A stretch of 64,000 bases of DNA from Prototheca cutis. Taxonomy: Eukaryota; Chlorophyta; Trebouxiophyceae; Chlorellales; Chlorellaceae. The stretch spans positions 9,333 through 73,332 of the forward strand of contig BCIH01000005.1 in assembly GCA_002897115.2 (NCBI GenBank), in the 5' to 3' direction. This document shows positions 1-11,181 of the stretch, in pieces. The notes below the pieces were generated by a model. That model searched no databases, was not told where the DNA came from, and saw only the letters and a list, made by a program, of their open reading frames with translations. The position numbers were made by a program, and so were the translations under genes. Position 1 is the first letter of the stretch. Every line of letters begins with the position of its first letter.

Positions 1-28
1 CCCCCCCCCCCCCAAAAAAAAAAAAAAA
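1..28. repeat. C13-A15 homopolymer pair at window edge
   Basis: Thirteen C then fifteen A occupy the window edge. Read on the minus strand this is a T-run followed by a G-run just downstream of the NUFIP1-like stop codon. The same T-run/G-run arrangement recurs inside several introns of this window. It may also mark an assembly boundary. Confidence 0.8.
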
Positions 29-34
29 CTTTGC

Positions 35-1088
35 TCACTTGCTCTCGGCGAGATCACCGCGTTCTTGCTGGGCCTTCTCCTCTGCCTCCTTGCGCGCAAG
101 GTTGCCGGCACTGGGGAAGTTGCGCTTGCGCTCCGCAATCCACCTGCATGCTTGGTGTGCGGAGGGTTTGGGTTTGCGAGTTTCCAGGACAAGGTGACGG
201 CCGTCCCTGGTGGGAGCACAGCCCCGGACTGCACTTATGCGTCAGCACAGTGAATAGAGTGGACCCAGCCATCCATACACTATCCCAGAACATGCCAGCT
301 CCACACGCACAGTGACACTTCCTCCTTCTCTGCTGCAGTCTGGGGCTCCCGCACTTTGGGGTCTTCCGTCATCTTCTCCAATGGCAGCACCTGTTGAGTG
401 AATGGTGTAAAGCATGTGTCGGCTGGTGCAGTCATCATGGCATTGCAGCACTGACAATAACATCGGGAGGTCTTCCCAGATACACTCTGTCACGCTCCCC
501 ACACAGGAATCCCAGCCAAACAGACTTCCAATTCAGGCTCCACGCGACAATGCATCTGGGTGCCCGAATAGAAACAACCACCAGTCAATCCCTTGCCTTA
601 TCCTTGGACTTCTTTTGCCGCTTGTTTGGAGGCATTGACGGGATGTGCTGCACGGGGCCTGCGGGCCGTTGCAGCCGACCTCTGCCCTGTGGCGGTGCCA
701 CACTGGATGGCGGCACTGGTGCCGCCTGCCATGGCATGGCCATCGGCATCATGCCTCCTGGCATCATCACCATGGGAGGCATACCTGGCATGAAGGCCGG
801 GCCGGGAATGGGTCCGCCGCCCCCGAAGACGTGCTGTGGCTGCGCCATGGCTGCAGGCGGCGGCGGTGGTGGCGGCGGCCGCGCTTGCTGCTGCTGCTGC
901 AGTGTTGGGCGTTGGTTCACAAACATGGCCACCTGCGCCGGGCTGGGCTGCATGGGCTGGAACTGCATGCCCGAGGGCATGATGTTCATGAGCCCGGGGG
1001 GGGGTGTCCAGGCCATGTGTGGGCCTGGCATCTGCAGGGGCATGCCATGCCCGGGAGGCTGCTGGGGAGGTCCGCCGCCCTGCTGCAT
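35..1088 (-). CDS. NUFIP1-domain protein (snoRNP assembly factor family)
   Basis: Exons read 1088-597, 390-311 and 143-35, giving about 226 aa in consistent phase. The C-terminal 36 residues carry the NUFIP1 signature, seen here as LWIAERKRNFPS followed by a Lys/Glu-rich helix. NUFIP1 proteins act in the nucleus in box C/D snoRNP assembly together with the R2TP complex. The first 150 residues are low-complexity: Met/Pro/Gln-rich with poly-Q and poly-P, ending in a basic KRQKKSKDK patch. Intron 1 appears to use a GC donor (AAG|GCAAGG). No other donor joins the exons in phase, and reading through hits a stop at 587-585. The C2H2 finger found in many homologues is not seen; it could lie in an upstream exon, because the frame stays open a little beyond Met 1088. 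The family call is firm; start and intron 1 are inferred. Confidence 0.8.
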
Positions 1089-1602
1089 GCCCACCGCGCC
1101 CGCTTTTTGATCCTGATAAGCTCAAATGCTATTTTCAATATGTATGGAACTATTGCATGCGGCTACGGCATGCGTCCTCTGCCAGTCTTGCAAGGCACGG
1201 CACCGCCGGCCGAGGTGTGCGACGGCCCTCGCCTGCGCTCCTCAAGCAACCAACTTCCAATTAATCAAATGGAGTAAATCAAATATATATTATATCGCCA
1301 AAGATTTCTGCGTGGATGAATGGCCACATGCTGTGGGTATGTTGCATGCGGAACCCATGACGGTTGGCAAGTGCTCTGGTCGGTGCCAAGGCCGAAACCA
1401 GCACCGTCGGTTCCATCAGTCTTCCGGCCCAGCTTCAAGAGCGCTCAGAATGGCAGCCCATCCGATCACGAAGTGGACTCCACTCGTCATCCACTTTTGT
1501 CGTATGCAGGATAACGCCTGGGCTTTGCAGCGGCGTCGTGCAGCAGCAGAGGTACATTGACTTGACACGACCCCCCCCCCTTTCGGCCCTGGTGTTTTTG
1601 GG
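1089..1602. promoter_or_regulatory. divergent intergenic region NUFIP1-like/ZMYND10-like
   Basis: This 514-bp spacer separates two divergently transcribed genes and should hold both promoters. It includes an AT-rich patch (about 1262-1300, with TATATAT) in otherwise GC-rich DNA. No specific element can be assigned. A C10 run lies 23 nt before the ZMYND10 start codon. Confidence 0.4.
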
Positions 1603-4074
1603 ATGAAGAGAGGAGAGGCTGAGGACCTGGTCACCAACTTGACGGTTTTCTGCCCCAGTGACGTGCGGAGGGAGTTTATTAATGTTTTCACGGCTTTAGA
1701 ATATCCGCACATGCCTCCGATCGCTTTGAGATCGCATGACTTGCGCCACCGGCCGTGCAGATTGGATCGGCGGCGTGGGCGGCGCAGCACGATGCCCTGC
1801 AGCGCTTGACCGCGATCGCCCAGACCCAGGCCCAGACCCAGAGCGAGGAATGGATCAAAGCCACGCTGTGTGAGGCGAACAAGCTGCTTCCCATTGTTTG
1901 GGAACTCTTCAGCATCGAGGTTGGAACCAGGGTCAATTCTTGAAGGTTGCCATGATTGGTGGCAACCCCCGCTCTCGGCAGAGTCAAGGATGCTCAAAGA
2001 TGGCACTCAAAACTCCCACGCCCTTGCCAGGCATGGAACCAGCATGTTGGAGTGGCTCTGGACAAGGAGGCGTTGTCCAGCTCTTGCGGAGGCCATCTTC
2101 TGCTGTACAGCCTACACCGACACGAGATGCTCGTCGCGTCCCTCCTTGAAGTCCTGAGCTACCACGAGGTATTTTGGGAGCTGACATTGTTCGGCATTCT
2201 TTTGATGAGTAGCATCACGTCGGCACTGTCCCCTATGGATGGCATCCAAGCCAAGCATGCGCTGCACATGCAAACCTTGGGTCACACGATCTCCATGCAT
2301 GGCAGGATGTGCTGGACAGCATTGAGGAAAGCCTGCTCTTTGCGCTTGGCAGCTGGGCCACCCGAAAGCTTGTGCACCTCCTCGGCAAGTGACGTGGGGG
2401 GTAGTGCTATGGACGGCCTGTGTAAACTGCCGCGCACGGGATTCATGATGGCAGGGGGCTCTGATTTTGATAGACCTGGCACTCATCAAAGTATGACCTC
2501 CATTTCCTCACGTGAGCAGAGGAGCCCAAGCGGGATGCAGACACCCTGTCCCTGGCTGCATGCGCCCTCACCATGTCCAGGTGCAGTGTCATAAAAAGGG
2601 ACACTGCGCTTGGCTCCATGGGCTGAGGCACCTGTCCCCGCCATCCCCACCCTCTGACCCCAGTCCATCACCCAAAGACCCATCATGAAGGCCTTGCAAT
2701 CCTGTCTATCTGCAGGTACTTGGCGGATTACGGTAGACGCAGCGCGCCGAGCTTGCTGGCGCACCTGGTAGGGACCCACGACGTCGTGCTCCTCGCGGCC
2801 CGGCTGGCCACTGCCGCGCCCTGGAGGCAAGCTGCGCCATCGAGAGCCCAGGAAGCCCAGATGGTCACGCGAGAGGTCGCCAGCGTGCAACACTCCCCTG
2901 AGCTCCAGGCCTGGCTGCTGATGCACGCAGCGCTGCAGGATGACGGCGTGCGCCAGCGGCTGGATCTCAGCCCTGGCCGGCGGACGATGCTGCTGGAGGC
3001 GGGCAGGGTACTAAGTGAGGGCCTGCTGGCGCACATCCCGTTCCTGCAGCCTCTGGCGACGTTCCTGGGTGCCCTGGAGGCGGGCTGGGAGCCAAATCAG
3101 GATCAAGCCCTGCCGGGGTCAACTCAGCACACCAAGTCGCTGGTCATGGTCTGTCCCCAGGAGCACCCGCTGTTGGGCACGCTGCGGTCGCAGGACTGGC
3201 CGGGCGTGCTGCGCTGCGCAAGGGCACACTTTGAACACCTGTCTTCTGGAGAGTCGGTGCGGAAGCGCCTGCCAGGCATGCTGGCAGCCCTGGAGCTGGT
3301 TTGCACGGCATCCCAGGGGCCTGATGAGGTAGGTAGGGCTTCTTGTTCGAAAGGATGGGTGGGCCGTGGGGATGAGAGCAAAGAGACAAGTCTTGGCATT
3401 GGAGGTGCATCATTCCATGCCATGCTATCTCCCTCCTTTCTTACCTCAGGCCTCAAAGGAGCAACCAACTGGGCTGAGCGTTACCGTGACGGTCTACAGG
3501 GCAGGCGCAAGGCAGGGCAGGTGGAGCATATGGGACGCGTTTGTGCTGCGCACCGCCTCTGGTGCCGGCGCCGCCGGTGAGCGTGTCGCCAGCGCCAGCG
3601 GTGTGACTGGGACCCGGCATGCCCTGAAACGATGCGAGCCAACAGAGAATGACACCAGCATGAGGGCGCTGCCCAGCAAGTGCAAGATGGTGGTGGCTCT
3701 GCATGGGGATGGCCGCCTCTCGCAGAAAGCACTGCTGGAGACTGAACTGAACCTTCCAAGCACCGAGACCAGGCAAGTAACCGAGGGCAATGCCCAGTCG
3801 ATCAATCAACTAGTGCTGCATGACTATTCCTTCCCCCAAATTCCTGCAATCTCAAGCTCTCTAACACATCTCCCCATGCAGAGACACCAGTACCCTTCCC
3901 CCGGCGCTCTGGGTCTCGGCGGGCCAGCTGGCGGCGACCAAGGCCGTGTTCCAAGTCCTGCTGCGCCGGTTGGACGCTCCAAGAGACCGAGACCTCGTGG
4001 CTGGATCATGGTATGCTTACGTCCCTGACAAGGCCGCACTGACTCTGGCAGTGGAAGATCAGGCAGCGCGATAA
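1603..4074 (+). CDS. ZMYND10-like axonemal dynein assembly factor, no MYND finger
   Basis: Seven exons (1603-1662, 1761-1919, 2031-2168, 2306-2388, 2716-3328, 3450-3772, 3882-4074) join in phase to about 522 aa. The order of conserved blocks follows animal ZMYND10. First comes GEAEDLVTNL, then AAWAAQHDALQRL, then KLLPIVWELFSIEAWNQH, then LLEVLSYHEDVLDSIEESL. A YLADYGRRSAPSLLAHL block (human YITDCVDSLSLSTLSRML) is followed by LAHIPFLQPLATFLGALE. ZMYND10 (DNAAF7) works in the cytoplasm with LRRC6 and HSP90 to pre-assemble outer and inner dynein arms, and is normally confined to ciliated organisms. The C-terminal Cys/His MYND zinc finger of animal homologues is absent; the last 170 residues (from the block GLSVTVTVYRAG) are unrelated to it. 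Intron 6 has a GC donor (AG|GCAAGT). The family call rests on recalled homology across the N-terminal 340 residues. Confidence 0.82.
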
Positions 4075-4368
4075 ACAGCAAGTCCCCTGCGTTTGGGGAG
4101 CATCTTGGACCTCCATTGCAAACATTCCCCCCTCAAGCCCACCACCCCCCGCACACCCACATCGATCGCCCTGGTGGAATTGCCCCGCTCATGGAGAAAC
4201 TTCCCATTCTTGCCGGCCAGACACCTGGTCCTCGCTGATGAAACATTAAGATATTTGCAATTTTACCCGTTGAAAGGGACTCGGATCAGCGGACTGGCGC
4301 GATTGTGATCCGGCGTGGGGGAAGTGATCCTGCGGCAGGGGCTCTGGTGTGGCTGAACGGAGGTCGCG

Positions 4369-4885
4369 ATGGCGCACGCCATCCCTTTAAAGGCAACAGT
4401 TCCAGCAGCTGGGGCTCCAGTGAAGGAGCATGCCTCATGGTCACCGTGAGTTCTTGGGGGGCAGTGAGGTGATCCCGACGCTCGGCTCATGTGGAAGTGG
4501 GCTTCTAAACCCCGATCCTCAGCGATCACACCCCACCCTCCCCTGCCCTCTCCCATGGTCAGTTACGATGACAACGGGGGCACCGTGGTGGCGGTGGCGG
4601 GCAATGACTACTGCATTGTGGCAGGCAGCAAGCGCCTATCCACCGGGTACTCCATTCTGACCAGGGACCAATCCAAGATCTTGCAACTGTGCGTCGATTG
4701 GTGGTGCATGGCGAAGGGGTTGTGCGTGCTCGGTCTGAGTGAGCATGGATGTCGATGGCCTGGCTTCAGCTGAGTTGATTCCTGCTTCAGGCGAGGTCCT
4801 TTCCGGTCCATGGCCTCGCCCTGTCTGGAGCGTTGCCTGCGGCATGTCCGCCTCCTCTATGCCCACATCTGGAGTGCTTCCTTGG

Positions 4886-4939
<54 letters not shown>

Positions 4940-5892
4940 CCCCCCCCCCCCCCCCCCCCCCCGCCCCCCCCCCCCCTCTCTCCCCCCCCCGCAAACCTCA
5001 GCTCCCCCAAGGTGGTGGTGGCCAGCGCAGGGATGCAGGCAGACCGCGACGCATTGCATCGCGTGCTTCGGACACGGCACGTGATGTACGCGTTCAACCA
5101 CCGCAAGCCCATGCCGTGCTCGGCGCTGGCGCAGCTGCTGAGCAACACGCTGTACTACAAGCGCTTTTTCCCCTACTACACCTTCAACTTGTGCGCGGGG
5201 CTGGACGAGGAGGGCCGTGGCGCGGTGTACACCTACGATGCCATCGGCTCCTACGAGCGCGTGGGCTACGGCTGCCAGGGCTCTGGCAAGGAGCTGATGC
5301 AGCCCGTGCTGGACAGCCAGCTCAACGCCGCCTCGCCCCTCCTGCTGCCGCCGCAGGTAGTTCTCCTTTCTTTTTTTTGGGGGGGGGTAGTGGCATGTGG
5401 ATACTGCGAGCATTGCAGGCACGGGCTCCTTCGCGAACCGGGCATGAAACCTATCTGCTCGCTGCACTGATTTCACACAATTACCCTGAACAATCCGATG
5501 CATGCACCCCCTCTTCCATGCACAGCCGTGGCTGAGCTCTCTGCCACTGGAGGAGGCCATCGACCTGGTCAAGTCTGCTTTCACCTCTGCCGGCGAGCGC
5601 GACATCTACACGGTGCGAGACCTTCTGGTGTTGCGGGTTATGGGCTATGGGGGGTGGGAGAATGGCCATGGAATAGGGGGATGTGCCTGATTGATTGCTC
5701 GCCATCCTGCGCTTGCGGGCGCCAAGCACAAGCTGACACTCGACGCTCAATCGTCGAAGGCTTGTGTGTTGCGCATGGTTCCACCATGCGAATCGTCCCT
5801 CCATTTCACTGCCGCAGGGAGATGACGTCGAGATTCTCGTCATCACCAAGGACGGTATCCAGGCCCATATTTTGGAGCTCAAAAAGGACTGA
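4369..5892 (+). CDS. PBF1: 20S proteasome beta subunit PBF1 (beta-6 position, PSMB1/PRE7 type)
   Basis: Exons 4369-4445, 4563-4688, 5002-5356, 5526-5612 and 5818-5892 join to 239 aa, the usual length. Met 4369 is chosen because it gives the N-terminal HASWSPYDDNGG typical of this subunit. The body is highly conserved: DYCIVAGSKRLSTGYSI, SNTLYYKRFFPYYTFN, GLDEEGRGAVYTYDAIGSYE, ending LELKKD. PBF1 is a non-catalytic subunit of the inner ring of the 20S core, so lack of a processed N-terminal Thr active site is expected. Intron 2 contains an 87-nt C homopolymer and intron 3 a T8-G9 tract just after the donor. Confidence 0.96.
4889..4975. repeat. near-pure poly-C tract in PBF1 intron 2
   Basis: About 87 nt of C interrupted only by two G. 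It lies 26 nt upstream of the exon 3 acceptor, so it may act as an extreme pyrimidine tract. Long C/G runs elsewhere in this sequence coincide with N gaps, so its true length is doubtful. Confidence 0.9.
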
Positions 5893-6220
5893 GACCCGTC
5901 GGGCGCCTGGCATGCTCCCTTGCTTGTTACAGGGAATTCAGGGGGCGCAGTACAGAGGATGCAAAAGGACAGCGTGCTGCATTGCCAGGACAGGGGGAGG
6001 CACTGCTCAGCCAGTCAGCTTGGGGAGCAGCACTGGACCAGGCTAGCAGGCCACTCACCCCGAGGAGGAGCCTCGACCCGAACGCCCACCCAGGTCATTC
6101 GATCGGTGGCCGACCCGGCGGGATCTGCCGCAATGCTCCATCAGGTGTCCTACAGATTCTTCTGGGATGGCTGGCCCCTTCCGCAGCCCGTCCAGCGGGG
6201 GCCCAGGCCAGGCCCGGAGC
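5893..6220. other. intergenic, convergent PBF1/NDUFB3
   Basis: Spacer between the 3' ends of two convergent genes. I see no coding exon, RNA gene or clear polyadenylation signal. Confidence 0.5.
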
Positions 6221-6382
6221 TCAGTGGTGGCCAGCCTTCTTGCCGCCGGTGAGCTTGTCAAACGCCACGTACACCGCGAAAGCCGCAAGTCCAATGCCAA
6301 AGCCGGGGAGCATCACCCGCTGGTTGTTGGTCAGCAGCGGGTGTTGCCTCCATTGCTCGGCCTTCCTCCAGTCGAACGCCAT
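6221..6382 (-). CDS. NADH dehydrogenase (complex I) B12/NDUFB3-like subunit
   Basis: A single-exon 53-aa protein. The block DWRKAEQWRQHPLLTNNQR precedes one hydrophobic span (LPGFGIGLAAFAVYVAF) and a short basic, His-rich tail. This matches the plant NDUFB3 (B12) pattern of RxxEWRKHPMLTNQ, a TM helix and a short tail. NDUFB3 is an accessory single-pass subunit of the membrane arm of mitochondrial complex I. The start Met is the one giving MAFDW; the frame is open further upstream, so a slightly longer N-terminus is possible. Complete despite its size. Confidence 0.85.
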   Translation of the reverse strand: MAFDWRKAEQWRQHPLLTNNQRVMLPGFGIGLAAFAVYVAFDKLTGGKKAGHH

Positions 6383-7524
6383 GGCAACCTGCTGCTCCTC
6401 CGCAAGTTCTGCTCCCGAACAAAGGTGCCGCTCTGTGCGCACCCTAATCACCGTAGATTGGACACACCGAGCAGGGAAGCTGCGTACGGGTCTTGCGGTT
6501 TAAGGCGAGCTGCCGTGAGTGAACGGGATTTGTCATAAAAAAATCCACCCCACCGGTGTGAAATGCAGGACGATCAAGGGGATCCCACGCATTGATGGGT
6601 GATGTCTCCCACATTCCTTACGCCATCGCTCCTGGCACTGCACCAATTGGTCGGTAATGGCATGCAGCAGTCCAGCCCGAACATGCTGCACTTGTATTCA
6701 TTGAGAGTTTGGGCCGGCGAGTGGCCATGCTCCTTGCCGTGTCCCTGCAATCCCGGGTTCCTGGATTGGCCTGACAGTTCGCAAAGCGTGCACCAATGAA
6801 GAAATGGCAATAGCATCATGGGAGACGTGGGCAGGTCAAGTTCTGTTAATGAGGCCATCTCAACAGCATCACCCAACGATGGTCATGGGCGAGTGCATCT
6901 GTGCACCATGCTTCTGCAGCGTCAAACAGAACCTCAGCGACCTTCATGGTTGTGGATGGAAACCCATTGTTCCGTTTCATGAATGTCGGGGATCTGCCAC
7001 GACCAGAATGATGCTCTGCATGTCCATGGGCCCAATGCCGCCACTACCCAAGGAGGGTGGTTGCCAAAGCCAGTTTTCGTACATTCCACCAAACGTATGC
7101 ATCCGTCCGCGAGTTCCTCACAAGACCCTATGCATGCATGAAGCCTGTCATTTCTACCGAGAGTCCCACATCTTCCATGAGCCGGCCGTGATGCAGGGGC
7201 ATGGTTACAGGCACTGCTGCTGATGGCAAATGCCCGAGGTCATCCACCCTCTCCTGCACCAGCCGCAGGTCCTCACAGTAGAACAGTTCAACCAAGGGTC
7301 GACATGAGTATAGTGTTGTTCTGTCAGGAAAGATCTCCCAAATGCATTGGATGGTCCCAGTGCTTCATTGATGCACCTGAAAGAGGGCGAACCAGGCTTT
7401 CCCGCCATTTCGCCGCAGCAGCAAACCTGCTGTGCCAGGCTGCGCTGGCGTCCAGCAGGGCACACGGGCGCACACATTCCCTGGTACCGGCCATGCTCTC
7501 CCTCTTTCCAGAAAGCTTGACACC
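6383..7524. other. intergenic region upstream of NDUFB3-like gene and RACK1
   Basis: This 1.1-kb stretch lies between two divergent genes and should carry both promoters. None of its open frames resembles a protein or joins to neighbouring exons. A CT-rich stretch ends 17 nt before the RACK1 ATG. Confidence 0.45.
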
Positions 7525-8702
7525 ATGGCTGAGTCTCTGACCCTGCGCGGTGAGCTCCGTGGCCACAAGGGCTGGGTGACGGCCATCGCGCCTCCCCTGG
7601 ACCCCGAGTCCGACCTGCTGGTGACCAGCTCCCGGTAAGCGGCGTTGAAAGGGACAGTACTTGCCATGGATGGCATTGGCTGCATCGGCGCGTGTGCCAC
7701 CGGGCTGGTGGGATTGGCTGGGTGTGGGCCCAGTGGCGGGAGGGTGGCGCCGACCCCCGAGGTGTGGGCGTTGTCGGCCCGTCATGCACGGCTCGACTGA
7801 CGGCGATGCGAGTTCTCCTTTCGATGCGACTTGTACCTTCCCCCTCCCCATTCTACAGCGACAAGTCGGTGATCCAGTGGACCCTGACCCGCGGCGAGAA
7901 GGAGGACTACGGCTACGCCCGCCGTGCCCTGCGCGGTCACTCCCACTACGTCCAGGACGTGGTGCTGAGCTCCGACTGCCAGTTTGCCCTGTCCGGCTCC
8001 TGGGACGGCACCCTGCGCCTGTGGGACCTGAAGACCGGCAACACCGTGCACCGCTTTGTGGGCCACAGCAAGGATGTCCTGTCGGTTGCCTTCTCCCTGG
8101 ACAACCGCCAGATCCTGTCTGGCTCCCGCGACAAGAGCATCAAGCTGTGGAACACCCTGGCCGAGTGCAAGTTCACGCTGGCCGGCCCCCACGCCCACAG
8201 CGAGTGGGTGTCCTGCGTGCGCCTGAGCCCGCTGTCCACCCCTCCCCTGATTGTCTCTGGCTCGTGGGACAAGACCGTCAAGGTCTGGAGCCTGCAGGAC
8301 TGCAAGCTCAAGGACACGCTGACGGGCCACCGCGGCTACATCAACACGGTCACCATCTCCCCTGACGGCTCGCTCTGCGCGTCTGGCGGCAAGGACGGCG
8401 TTGCCATGCTGTGGGACCTGTCCGTCGGCAAGCACCTCTACTCTCTGGACGCCGGCAACGTCATCAACGCCCTGGTCTTCTCCCCCAACCGCTACTGGCT
8501 CTGCGCCGCCACCGACCGGGGCATCAAGATCTGGGACCTGGAGTACAAGTCGGTCGTCGACGACCTGGATGCCCCCGTCGAGGGCGTCGAGCTGTCCAAG
8601 CAGCCCAAGCCCGTCTCCCTGGCCTGGTCCGCCGATGGCTCCACCCTGTACTCGGGCTACACCGATGGCGTCGTCCGTGTCTGGGCCGTCGGCCGCCGGT
8701 GA
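7525..8702 (+). CDS. RACK1: RACK1, WD40 scaffold of the 40S ribosomal subunit
   Basis: Exons 7525-7634 and 7859-8702 encode 317 aa, the canonical length. Seven WD repeats are visible, with GH and WD-type signatures at [80 protein letters not shown] and [17 protein letters not shown]1 (Cblp in Chlamydomonas) sits on the head of the 40S subunit near the mRNA exit and links translation to kinase signalling. Codon use is strongly C-biased in the third position and there is a single intron, both consistent with a highly expressed gene. Confidence 0.98.
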
Positions 8703-9550
8703 ATGGGGGAGTGCTAGGCACTCCGGCGAGGCATTCGCACGAGGCACTCGCATGCGTTGTCGACCCAAATCACCACCCCCCGTTGCCCGGCGGGCCCGGC
8801 CAGGACTTGTGCATGCGTGCAGGGCCAGGTTTTCTCCCATGCACGCTGCGCTGAGACGCTTGGCCGGCGCTGTGTAATGCGGAAACACATCCATGGTCAT
8901 TGTTATTCCGCAGAAGGGTGGTGGGCAGGGGATGGGGCTTGGCAGGACTGGTGGTGGTGGATGGGGGGGAAATGGGTGGGCAAGACTGCTGCGCATTGGG
9001 TGGATCATGAAGATCTAGGGAACCAGAAGGTGTGGTCAGTCTTCAAGAGTTGCTCAACTTCATTCTACGGCTGACATTATAGGAGGAACAGCCCTATAGT
9101 CGCTGAACATACTTGCTACAAAGTGGACACTGTGAAAAAAGCGGCGTGGCCCGCTGCCCGAACCGCTGCAAAAAATTATTGCCTGCTGGCGATGACCTGA
9201 TCCTTGAGGGGGTGCCATCCAGGACGCTGCCGCTGGCACGCATTTTTGCATGGGTGGCCAGTCAAGGAGAGATACAGCGTAAAACTGACACCTTCCCAGC
9301 GCATAAATTTCCCTGGTGGATGCGTTTCCTTGGTATTCAGGGAGCCCGGTCTAGATTCTGACTGCCTGTGCGCAGCCGGACCAAGTGGCGGCCCGAGGTG
9401 GTTCAACGGGGGCCCCGAAGGCAGGACTTGAGGCAGGCGAGGCACGGCGCGCGGCCAGTGCGACAGCCAACAAATTTTTGGCGTTCTCTTTCAGGTCCAG
9501 TGGCGGTGTTTGGGTCACGCTTGGTCCCCCTGGCATCCGCCCCGCCAGGC
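8703..9550. other. intergenic RACK1/mitochondrial carrier
   Basis: 848 bp holding the RACK1 3' UTR and the promoter or 5' UTR of the carrier gene. The frame is open for about 180 nt upstream of the carrier Met at 9551 without another ATG, so the 5' end of that gene could extend here. Nothing else recognised. Confidence 0.4.
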
Positions 9551-10088
9551 ATGGCGCTGCAGTCAGGACACAAGTGGGTGACGGCAACCCTGGACGACAC
9601 GGTGCTCACTGGAAATGAAGGGGCGGAGGCGGATGTGGAGCGGGCACTGGTTGTGGAGGAGGAGAATCGGCTGGGAGTGAGCGCAGAGGAGGAGGTGGAG
9701 GTGGACGCTGAAGAGCTGGTGGGGCCCTCCAGCCGTGAAGACATGGCTGAAGTATGCAAACTCCTGGTGTCTGGAGGCATCGCAGGGGCCGTGTCGAAAA
9801 CAGCAACCGCACCCCTGGCCCGACTGACAATTCTGTACCAGGTGAGGTTCCCTTTTTTTGGGGGGGGGGGGACTGCATGGGGTGATACGTGGTTGCAAGC
9901 CGGACATGCCCGGTGACACTGACCTGTCATTGCCTGGTTGTTAAATATCCTCGGTGATGCTATGCAGGTCAAGGGCTTGAATGCCGCAACATTCCAGCAT
10001 GGACCTCCCAAGGGTGGTGTCTGGACTGTCCTGCGACAGATGGCCCGGTACGTTGCTGCTGCTGCTTTGATGGCACGCAAGAGAGAGG

Positions 10089-10161
<73 letters not shown>

Positions 10162-11181
10162 GGGGAATGAGGACCAAGAGTCTTGTCTTGTTGGCATTGA
10201 AGTGGCTTTACCAGTGCTCAAGGATCTCATGAGCGGCGGCCAACCGCACCCAAACCCCCACCCCTCTCAGGCGGGAGGGACTGCGTTCGCTGTGGCGGGG
10301 CAATGGCGTTACCATCATCCACCGTCTTCCATATTCCGCGGCGAATTTCTGGCTGTATGAGCAGCTGAACGAGCATTGGAAGCGCTGGATCCCGGCGCAG
10401 GGGTCCCTGGCCGTGGGGGACGTCGCCCGCCGCTTTGTCTCCGGCGGCCTCGCCGGCCTCGGCGCCTGCACCCTGGTGCGCGGTGCATGCGTCATTCGTT
10501 GTGTGTTGCGACAATGTTCCACATGTTCATCTGCCAAGGCCTCACACACGTGCATGCAAAGCTCACCACCATCTCCCCGCATTCCGAACAAATAAGGCAT
10601 ATCCGTTGGATCTGGTTCGGACGCGGCTGGCGGCGCAGACGGGGCAGCAGCTGGCGTACCACGGCATCGGCCAGACCCTGGGTGCCATCGTCCGTGAGGA
10701 AGGTGTGCATGGCCTGTACCGGGGCCTGGGCGCCACGCTCGCCCAAGTGGCGCCCTCGCTCGCCATTAACTACGCGGCGTACGAGACCCTGCGCTCCGCC
10801 TGGCTGGGGAGGCAGGGGAATGGAGGGCAGCTGAACGCAACGAGTGACGACGGTTCCGACGAGGGACCACCAGTCAACCCCAGCGTGGTGGCCACGCTGG
10901 CCTGTGGCTCTCTTGCCGGGCTGATTTCTTCCACCGCCACCTTTCCCCTGGACGTCGTGCGGCGACGGCTGCAGCTGCAGGGCGCGCACGGCTCACGAGA
11001 GGTCTACGGCTCCTACGCCGGCGCGTTTCGGGTGATTGCCCGCGCCGAGGGCCTGCGCGGGTTTTACTCGGGAATCCTTCCAGAGTACTACAAGGTCGTC
11101 CCGGGGGTGGCCATCGCCTTTTGCAGCTACGAACTCATGAAACGCACGCTCGGTGTTCAGACAAACGCCACAGGACGCTAG
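9551..11181 (+). CDS. SLC25 mitochondrial substrate carrier (plant At3g53940-like)
   Basis: Exons 9551-9841, 9968-10047, 10271-10475 and 10597-11181 join to 386 aa. Three carrier repeats are present with signature motifs at KTATAPLARLTI, YPLDLVRTRL and FPLDVVRRRL, followed by GLYRGLGATL and GILPEYYKVVPGVAIAF. The order and sequence closely follow the Arabidopsis carrier with PLARLTI in repeat 1 and EYYKVVPGVGIAF near the end; related proteins move nucleotides or cofactors, but the substrate cannot be read from sequence. The first 75 residues form an acidic leader (EEE- and D/E-rich) before repeat 1, longer than in simple carriers. Intron 2 holds a 67-nt GT repeat. Met 9551 is the only ATG in the open frame. 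Confidence 0.92.
10091..10157. repeat. (GT)n microsatellite in carrier intron 2
   Basis: An uninterrupted dinucleotide tract of about 33 units, 43 nt after the 5' splice site at 10048, preceded by a GA-rich stretch. Confidence 0.98.

Noticed and set aside
394..1110. Long plus-strand open frame rich in Cys, Gly and Met opposite the NUFIP1-like exon 1
   Set aside because: It is the antisense of a low-complexity Pro/Gln/Met exon; no splice signals and no family resemblance.
1416..2006. Minus-strand open frame of 196 codons
   Set aside because: It overlaps exons 1 and 2 of the ZMYND10-like gene on the other strand; its composition is that of a shadow frame.
4787..5605. Gly-rich minus-strand frame and Pro-rich plus-strand frames across 4889-4975
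   Set aside because: They are translations of an intronic poly-C tract in PBF1.
7782..9008. 408-codon minus-strand open frame
   Set aside because: Antisense of RACK1; open only because RACK1 codons avoid A/T in third positions.
9941..10360. Frames encoding Cys-Val or His-Thr repeats
   Set aside because: Translations of the intronic GT microsatellite; the same applies to the CA tract at 23439-23529.
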